DNA from: an uncultured Clostridia bacterium
Lineage (GTDB): Bacteria > Bacillota > Clostridia > Saccharofermentanales > Saccharofermentanaceae
Assembly (NCBI GenBank): GCA_946405115.1
Contig: CAMJGB010000046.1
Location: forward strand, 1-11,417
Reading direction: 5' to 3'
DNA: 11,417 bases
Shown: in pieces, positions 1 through 3,551 of the stretch
Position numbering within the stretch: position 1 is the first letter of the stretch
Layout of the letters: the number at the start of each line of letters is the position of its first letter
Translations under genes and position numbers: made by a program
Notes under the pieces: generated by a model
Databases searched by the model: none
Told to the model about the DNA's origin: nothing
What the model saw: only the letters and a program-made list of their open reading frames with translations

Positions 1-209
1 TATTCGATGATCGCCTTGTTGATGATCGAGTCGAGAACGTCATCCTTGGATTCGAAGTTTCTGTAGAATGTTTTCCTTACAAGGTCGGTCTCCATCACGA
101 TCATGGTAACTGTGATCTCATTGTAGGGATACTTTCCCATGAGCTTCAGCAAAGCTTTTGTAATCTCGTTTCTGGATCTTACTGCAGATGGATTTGTAGT
201 TGAGTACAT
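1..209 (-). CDS. TetR/AcrR-family transcriptional regulator, N-terminal part (runs off the window)
   Basis: The minus strand from the ATG at 209 is open to the window edge (69 codons). It encodes an N-terminal helix-turn-helix domain of TetR type: a basic lead-in helix (residues about 11-25), then a recognition-helix region with the family signature RKTFYRNFESKDDVL at about 45-59. A strong SD (GGGAGGA on the minus strand, about 221-227) precedes the ATG, which fixes the start. The ligand-binding C-terminal domain is outside the window, so the ligand is unknown. It is divergent from the FMN-reductase remnant at 315, the usual layout for a TetR repressor and its target; with the target broken, the regulator may now have no local target. 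The family call is sure and the target is inference. Confidence 0.85.
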   Translation of the reverse strand, partial: MYSTTNPSAVRSRNEITKALLKLMGKYPYNEITVTMIVMETDLVRKTFYRNFESKDDVLDSIINKAIIE

Positions 210-314
210 GGTTACCGTCCTCCCGAAAAGACACATTTATGCGTGTTTACTTCACTTTTGGTACATCGTAACATAATCACAAAAATACACAAGTGTGTCA
301 CATTCGAGGTGCGT
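210..314. promoter_or_regulatory. Divergent intergenic region between TetR gene and reductase remnant
   Basis: These 105 bp must contain the start signals of both divergent genes. On the plus strand a CATAAT at 272-277 could be a -10 box, but no good -35 lies at the right distance. A short inverted repeat ACAC-AA-GTGT (287-296) and a distant pair GACACA (230-235) / TGTGTC (294-299) could be operator parts for the TetR protein. These are weak, short matches, so no site is assigned with assurance. Confidence 0.3.
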
Positions 315-428
315 ATGAAAGTGATCGTTATAAACGGAAGTCCGAGAGTAAACGGCCTAACTGCTGCGGTACTTCATTCGGTAGAAACGAAACTTAATGA
401 GAGTGGGGTATCAGGGCTTAGTAGATAG
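315..428 (+). pseudogene. Truncated N-terminus of an NAD(P)H-dependent FMN reductase / flavodoxin-fold protein
   Basis: An ATG at 315, preceded by GAGGTG (306-311), opens a 37-codon frame that starts MKVIVINGSPRVNGLT. This is the first beta strand and the FMN phosphate-binding loop (GSPR-x-NG) of NADPH-dependent FMN reductase-like flavoproteins, normally about 170-210 residues long. Similarity fades after about residue 30 (ESG), a stop follows at 426-428, and the convergent tadA gene ends 17 bp further on. No later part of the flavodoxin fold is seen in any frame before tadA, so most of the gene has been deleted rather than frameshifted. The start and RBS are intact, so a short peptide may still be made. 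Family assignment rests on a short but characteristic motif. Confidence 0.7.
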
Positions 429-445
429 GTGGAAAGAAGCAAGAA

Positions 446-919
446 TTACTTAAGCTTATTTCGCTCGCGCATCTCTTTGAAGAATTTAAGCATAAGGTCG
501 GAGCATTCTTCTTCCATGACGCCGCCTTCGAATTCGACGTGATGGTTGTGACCGTGCTCGACGTTGAAGATGTCGTTACATGAGCAGACTGCACCTGACT
601 TGGGTTCGTATGCGCCGAAGTATACTTTCCTGATCCTCGATTGTACGATCGCGCCGGAACACATTGTGCAGGGTTCGAGGGTGACATACATATCCATATC
701 ATTAAGACGCCAGTCGCCTAATTTCTTGCAGGCCTTATCGATCGCGATGACTTCTGCATGCATCAGTGCGTTAGACTTTGTAAGCTTAAGATTGTGCGCT
801 CTGACGAAGACTTTGCCATCCTTGACGATGACACAGCCGATAGGGCACTCTTTCTTCTCGTAAGCCTTCTGAGCTTCCTTGAGCGCTTCTTTCATGAACT
901 TCTTATTCAGATCTTCCAT
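446..919 (-). CDS. tadA: tRNA-specific adenosine deaminase TadA
   Basis: This zinc-dependent deaminase converts adenosine 34 (wobble base) of tRNA-Arg(ACG) to inosine in the cytoplasm and is normally essential. Counting from the ATG at 919 the protein has 157 residues, the usual length. It shows the cytidine/deoxycytidylate deaminase fold signatures: H54-A-E56 (zinc ligand and catalytic glutamate) and P83-C84-T-M-C87 (two zinc ligands), plus the conserved PIGCVIV strand (26-32) and a VYFGAYEPKSGA segment (99-110). The frame extends two codons further to a TTG at 925, but ATG 919 fits the family better. No SD precedes either; a promoter -10 box sits only 7 bp before the ATG (see the promoter entry). 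The DUF1294 gene lies 34 bp upstream on the same strand. Confidence 0.95.
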   Translation of the reverse strand: MEDLNKKFMKEALKEAQKAYEKKECPIGCVIVKDGKVFVRAHNLKLTKSNALMHAEVIAIDKACKKLGDWRLNDMDMYVTLEPCTMCSGAIVQSRIRKVYFGAYEPKSGAVCSCNDIFNVEHGHNHHVEFEGGVMEEECSDLMLKFFKEMRERNKLK

Positions 920-926
920 GGGCAAG

Positions 927-955
927 ATTATAACGTATCAGCTTTAATCTGTCTT
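927..955 (-). promoter_or_regulatory. Predicted sigma-A promoter of tadA
   Basis: On the minus strand AAGACA (955-950, 4 of 6 to TTGACA) is followed by exactly 17 bp and then a perfect TATAAT (932-927). The start site expected 7-8 nt after the -10 falls at about 920-919, on or beside the tadA ATG. This implies a leaderless transcript, in agreement with the missing SD. The -35 overlaps the stop codon of the upstream DUF1294 gene, so tadA could also be read from a longer transcript. Confidence 0.6.
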
Positions 956-1223
956 AATTAAACTGAGTCGCAATGAGAATGAGTAATGCGATGTGAATTA
1001 TCAGGGCAAGGGGAACAAGAACTGTAAACTTCAGTTTCTTTGTCTTGTGGTGGAAAGTGTACATTCCGATCAAAGCTCCGAGTGCGCCGCCGATGAATGC
1101 TAATAGGATCAAGACCTTCTCCGGAACTCTCCAGAGGTTCTTCTTGGCCTTGAGTTTGTCGATTCCATAAACGATGAAAGCGATAACGCTCATAACGCCT
1201 ATACATATAAATAAGTATTTCAT
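954..1223 (-). CDS. DUF1294 family small membrane protein
   Basis: An 89-residue protein with three predicted membrane segments (about 3-20, 36-54 and 66-85). The conserved DUF1294 pattern is clear: YGIDKLKAK (19-27), RVPEK (32-36) at the start of the second segment, a glycine-rich GGALGALIGM run (45-54), and HHKTKK (58-63) before the third. The family's molecular role is not known; members are short inner-membrane proteins, some fused to cold-shock domains. The start is fixed by AGAGGA (1237-1232, minus strand), 8 nt before the ATG. It precedes tadA with a 34-bp gap, so the two may share transcripts. The length is normal and there is no sign of damage. Confidence 0.9.
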   Translation of the reverse strand: MKYLFICIGVMSVIAFIVYGIDKLKAKKNLWRVPEKVLILLAFIGGALGALIGMYTFHHKTKKLKFTVLVPLALIIHIALLILIATQFN

Positions 1224-1287
1224 ATCAATAATCCTCTACAGAGATGTCTTCCTAATTCTATCTTTTTGAAGCTGCTCAGTCGAGTTT

Positions 1288-1312
1288 TTGGCTCAGATGG
1301 GAGTTGAGCCAA
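1288..1312. repeat. Perfect 8-bp inverted repeat, 9-nt loop
   Basis: TTGGCTCA (1288-1295) and TGAGCCAA (1305-1312) form a perfect stem. On the plus strand no T-run follows it, and on the minus strand the stem is followed by A's, so it does not have the form of an intrinsic terminator in either direction. It could be an operator or an RNA hairpin in the leader of the DUF1294 transcript, which would start upstream of it on the minus strand. Confidence 0.5.
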
Positions 1313-1326
1313 TAGAGTGGCGAATC

Positions 1327-1345
1327 TTACCACTTTCCACCACCA
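1327..1345 (-). promoter_or_regulatory. Inverted copy of one half of the putative MraZ operator
   Basis: The minus strand reads TGGTGGTGGAAAGTGGTAA. Its last 17 bases match plus-strand 1515-1531 (GTGGCGGAAAGTGGCAA) at 15 positions, with the same 10-bp spacing between the two GTGG cores. It faces the DUF1294-tadA genes. A role in MraZ binding is inference from this similarity. Confidence 0.4.
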
Positions 1346-1353
1346 AAGAGCCA

Positions 1354-1417
1354 TTTGTGCCCCAAACTGTGCCCCAATTCGGCGTAAATCGGGGGTTAAT
1401 TGGGGCATATGCACAAA
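1354..1417. repeat. Nested inverted repeats built from three TTGGGGCA motifs
   Basis: TGCCCCAATT (1370-1379) pairs perfectly with AATTGGGGCA (1398-1407) across an 18-nt spacer. Outside it TTTGTGC (1354-1360) pairs with GCACAAA (1411-1417). The left arm also holds a tandem duplication: TGTGCCCCAA occurs at 1356-1365 and again at 1368-1377, a 12-bp period. No T-run follows on either strand, so it is not a usual terminator. It lies 60-125 bp upstream of the mraZ -35 box. It could be an operator of an unknown regulator, or a scar of an inserted element; I cannot choose between these. Confidence 0.6.
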
Positions 1418-1448
1418 AGAGAAGATGACAATCCACAAATAAACGAAC

Positions 1449-1474
1449 AAAAAATCAAGAAAAATCGAGAAAAA
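1449..1474 (+). promoter_or_regulatory. Phased A-tracts upstream of the mraZ promoter (UP-element-like)
   Basis: Three A-tracts of 6, 5 and 5 bases begin at 1449, 1460 and 1470, close to one helical turn apart, and end 3 bp before the -35 box. Such phasing is expected to bend DNA and to offer contacts for the RNA polymerase alpha subunit, raising promoter strength. The phasing is seen directly; the function is inferred. Confidence 0.55.
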
Positions 1475-1477
1475 CCC

Positions 1478-1506
1478 TTGCATAACAAATTTATTACACA
1501 TATAAT
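1478..1506 (+). promoter_or_regulatory. Predicted sigma-A promoter of the dcw operon
   Basis: TTGCAT (1478-1483) and a perfect TATAAT (1501-1506) are separated by 17 bp. The start site is expected at about 1512-1514, giving a leader of roughly 93 nt before mraZ. It is the only convincing promoter seen ahead of the operon, and the gene junctions downstream leave little room for others. Confidence 0.75.
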
Positions 1507-1511
1507 TCAGA

Positions 1512-1559
1512 TGTGTGGCGGAAAGTGGCAATAAATTTCAGACAAGTGGAGTAAAGTGT
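1512..1559 (+). promoter_or_regulatory. Putative MraZ operator: four GTGG/GTGT boxes
   Basis: Boxes TGTGTGG (1512-1518), AAAGTGG (1522-1528), CAAGTGG (1543-1549) and AAAGTGT (1553-1559) form two pairs. Within each pair the cores are 10 bp apart, and the pairs are offset by 21 bp, so all four lie on about one face of the helix. MraZ proteins are known to bind short direct repeats with 10-bp period in front of their own gene, with AAAGTG-type boxes reported in Mycoplasma and TGGG-type in E. coli. Here the boxes start at about the transcription start and run into the leader, a place suited to autorepression. Confidence 0.7.
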
Positions 1560-1605
1560 CAGTAAAGCAACACAAGTAACATTGTAACAGCGTTAAACAA
1601 GGATT

Positions 1606-2037
1606 ATGGCAAGAGACACTAAGAAAATTGACGCTAAGGGACGATTCTTCATCCCGACAAAATTCAAGGAAGCCATGGGAGAGGACCTGGTTGTTACAAC
1701 CAGCCTTGATACTGGTTATCTTAGTGTTTACACAGCTGAGGCCTTCAAGAAGGTTACTCAGCAGCTCAAGGGACTCAATTCCTTCGATCCTAAGGTTCGT
1801 TGGATCAAGAGAGAGATTCTCGGTGAGGCTTTGGAGGTTAAGGTTGACTCCCAGGGCAGAATCAAGGTTTCTGACGAGCTGTGGGAGAGAATCGGAGCCC
1901 AGAACGGCGACGAGATCTGCGTTTTGGACGTTGACGGTAAGCTTGATATCTGCACGAAGGCATTCTATGCAGAGGCAGACCACGATATTTCTTCTATCGT
2001 AGGACTCGAGTCAGCTTACTTTATCGAGGGGCTGTAA
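1606..2037 (+). CDS. mraZ: Transcriptional regulator MraZ
   Basis: MraZ is a DNA-binding protein of the SpoVT/AbrB-like swapped-hairpin class that forms a ring and regulates the dcw operon by binding repeats ahead of its own gene. The 143-residue product holds the two expected half-domains, each with the D-x-x-G-R motif: D9-A-K-G-R13 followed by FFIPTKF, and D81-S-Q-G-R85. The N-terminus is a few residues shorter than in many relatives, yet an in-frame stop at 1594-1596 with no start codon after it excludes a longer start. The SD, AAGG (1599-1602), is only 3 nt from the ATG, unusually close, which may keep translation low. The stop overlaps the rsmH start by 1 nt (TAATG). Confidence 0.95.
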   Translation: MARDTKKIDAKGRFFIPTKFKEAMGEDLVVTTSLDTGYLSVYTAEAFKKVTQQLKGLNSFDPKVRWIKREILGEALEVKVDSQGRIKVSDELWERIGAQNGDEICVLDVDGKLDICTKAFYAEADHDISSIVGLESAYFIEGL

Positions 2038-2990
2038 TGGAACGGGGGGAGTTCACCCACATACCTGTTCTGTTCAATGAGTGCATAGAGGCACTTGCTA
2101 TTAAGCCTGACGGCATCTATGTTGACTGCACAGCAGGAGGCGGTGGCCACAGCAGCGGAATAGCAGATAAGTTGGGTCCTAAGGGATTGCTTATATCCCT
2201 TGATAAGGACGATGAGGCCATTGAAGTATGCAAGGCTAAGGCTGAGCAGAAGGCCAAAGAGGGAAAGACCTGGAAGATCGTGAAGTCGGATTTTTCCGCT
2301 ATCTCGACCGTCCTTGATGAATTGAACATTGACAGCGTTGACGGAATATTGGCAGACCTTGGAGTCTCGTCACACCAGATCGACACCGCAAGCAGAGGTT
2401 TCTCTTATGCGGTGGACGGACCTCTTGATATGAGGATGGATGACAAGCAGAAGCTCTCAGCTTATGAGGTTGTAAACACATACGACCAGAAGAAGCTTGA
2501 GGAGATCTTCAGACTCTATGGTGAAGAAAGGTATGCCGGCAGGATTGCACTCGGAATTGTAAGAGAAAGACAGAACAAGCCCTTTGATTCCACATTGCAA
2601 CTTGCTAAGAGCATCGCCTCGTATATGCCCGGCAAGGCAAGATACGAGGATCAGCATCCGGCCAGGAGATGTTTCCAGGCCATAAGGATCGAGGTCAATC
2701 ATGAGCTCGATTCCGTCAGGACTTTATTGCAGGAGGGTCCCAAGAGACTTTCCAAGGGCGGAAGAATGGCTGTTATTAGCTTCCATTCGCTCGAGGACAG
2801 AATCGTTAAGGAGGAGTTCAGAACTTTACAGGATCCCTGCACATGTCCGAAGGATTTTCCCGTATGTGTATGCGGGAAGGTAAGTATCGGAAAGGTCCTC
2901 ACCAGAAAGCCGATCACGGCAAGTGAGGAAGAATTAAAAATGAACAACAGATCCCACAGCGCAAAGCTTAGGGTCTTTGAAAGAAATTAA
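2037..2990 (+). CDS. rsmH: 16S rRNA (cytosine-1402 N4)-methyltransferase RsmH (MraW)
   Basis: RsmH methylates N4 of C1402 in the decoding centre of 16S rRNA, using S-adenosylmethionine. The 317-residue protein has the family's usual length and motifs: THIPVLFNE at 7-14, the SAM-binding loop DCTAGGGGHS (30-39), LADLGVSS (105-112), GPLDMRMD (128-135), RRCFQAIRIEVNHEL (210-224), ISFHSLEDRIVK (247-258), a cysteine cluster (C268, C270, C277, C279) and the C-terminal RSHSAKLRVFER (305-316). SD GAGGGG (2025-2030) lies 6 nt before the ATG inside the mraZ end, so mraZ and rsmH are translationally coupled. Position right after mraZ is the standard one. Confidence 0.97.
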   Translation: MERGEFTHIPVLFNECIEALAIKPDGIYVDCTAGGGGHSSGIADKLGPKGLLISLDKDDEAIEVCKAKAEQKAKEGKTWKIVKSDFSAISTVLDELNIDSVDGILADLGVSSHQIDTASRGFSYAVDGPLDMRMDDKQKLSAYEVVNTYDQKKLEEIFRLYGEERYAGRIALGIVRERQNKPFDSTLQLAKSIASYMPGKARYEDQHPARRCFQAIRIEVNHELDSVRTLLQEGPKRLSKGGRMAVISFHSLEDRIVKEEFRTLQDPCTCPKDFPVCVCGKVSIGKVLTRKPITASEEELKMNNRSHSAKLRVFERN

Positions 2991-3008
2991 CAGAGGGGGC
3001 TTAGGCTG

Positions 3009-3551
3009 ATGTCTTCGGTAAAGACAGATGAATTTTATACAGAAGTATATGTGCCTATCACAAGGCAGGTATACGAATATCCCGCACTTAACGTAAGCTC
3101 CCCTGAAGAGACCAAGGAAGAATATCAGAAGGATAAGAAGATGATCAGGAAGGCTGCAAGAAGCAGAGCCTTCGAGACAGTAATTGCCATTGGTCTTATT
3201 TTGTTTGTTGGTGTATTCTTTATGTTACTTATTAATCCGCAGGTAGGCCTTGCGGAGTTGGCAAAAGATAATTCGGATCTCAAGGATCAGATAGCGGTGT
3301 TGAAGAGAAATATCCTTGATTCCGAAGAGGACGTAAACGGTATAACAGATATGGACAGTATCAGAGCGCAGGCACTCGCTCTCGGTATGCAGGACCCGAA
3401 TGCAAATCAGGTCGTAACCATTCCGATGCCTGAGGATGACAAACTCGTCACTATGGTATCATATGACGAGGAGTTCGGAATCAGCGAGGAGGCGTATAAC
3501 AACGCCGTAGAAGCTCTGACAAGCTACTACCTCGAAGAAGACGCATCGTAA
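3009..3551 (+). CDS. FtsL/DivIC-like septum formation initiator protein
   Basis: A bitopic membrane protein of 180 residues: a charged cytoplasmic N-terminus (1-55), one membrane segment (about 57-75), then an extracytoplasmic coiled-coil-like stretch (about 82-108) and a short motif with an ALALGM core and QVVTIPM (about 120-140) that resembles the end of FtsL/DivIC proteins. The tail from 141 to 180 is acidic and extends beyond the usual family length of about 100-130 residues. Such proteins form the FtsL-DivIC-FtsQ scaffold that activates the SEDS-PBP pair at the septum. Its place between rsmH and the PBP gene is the classical ftsL locus, and this carries much of the call because the sequence is poorly conserved. 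SD AGAGGGGG (2992-2999) is 9 nt upstream of the ATG. Confidence 0.8.
   Translation: MSSVKTDEFYTEVYVPITRQVYEYPALNVSSPEETKEEYQKDKKMIRKAARSRAFETVIAIGLILFVGVFFMLLINPQVGLAELAKDNSDLKDQIAVLKRNILDSEEDVNGITDMDSIRAQALALGMQDPNANQVVTIPMPEDDKLVTMVSYDEEFGISEEAYNNAVEALTSYYLEEDAS

Noticed and set aside
243..314. Longer start for the reductase remnant (GTG at 243)
   Set aside because: The flavodoxin motif starts directly at the ATG at 315, which has GAGGTG in front; the added 24 residues match nothing and cover the divergent promoter region.
428..446. Bidirectional terminator between the reductase remnant and tadA
   Set aside because: The 17-bp gap contains no inverted repeat or T-run.
564..961. Plus-strand open frames inside tadA
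   Set aside because: They are antisense to tadA, whose zinc-site motifs and length prove the coding strand.
1288..1312. The 8-bp inverted repeat as an intrinsic terminator
   Set aside because: No T-run follows the stem on either strand. The five T's at 1285-1289 lie before and partly within the stem on the plus strand.
1220..1531. A 103-codon open frame on the minus strand, containing GAQFGAQ, considered as a gene or the tail of a lost integrase
   Set aside because: It crosses the mraZ promoter and operator, ends in the DUF1294 start region, has no SD and shows no recombinase motif (no R..H-R-Y signature). The tandem GAQ comes from the TGTGCCCCAA duplication.
1507..1983. Long minus-strand open frame opposite mraZ
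   Set aside because: It is the antisense shadow of mraZ, which has full family motifs, SD and operon context; the frame itself resembles no known protein.
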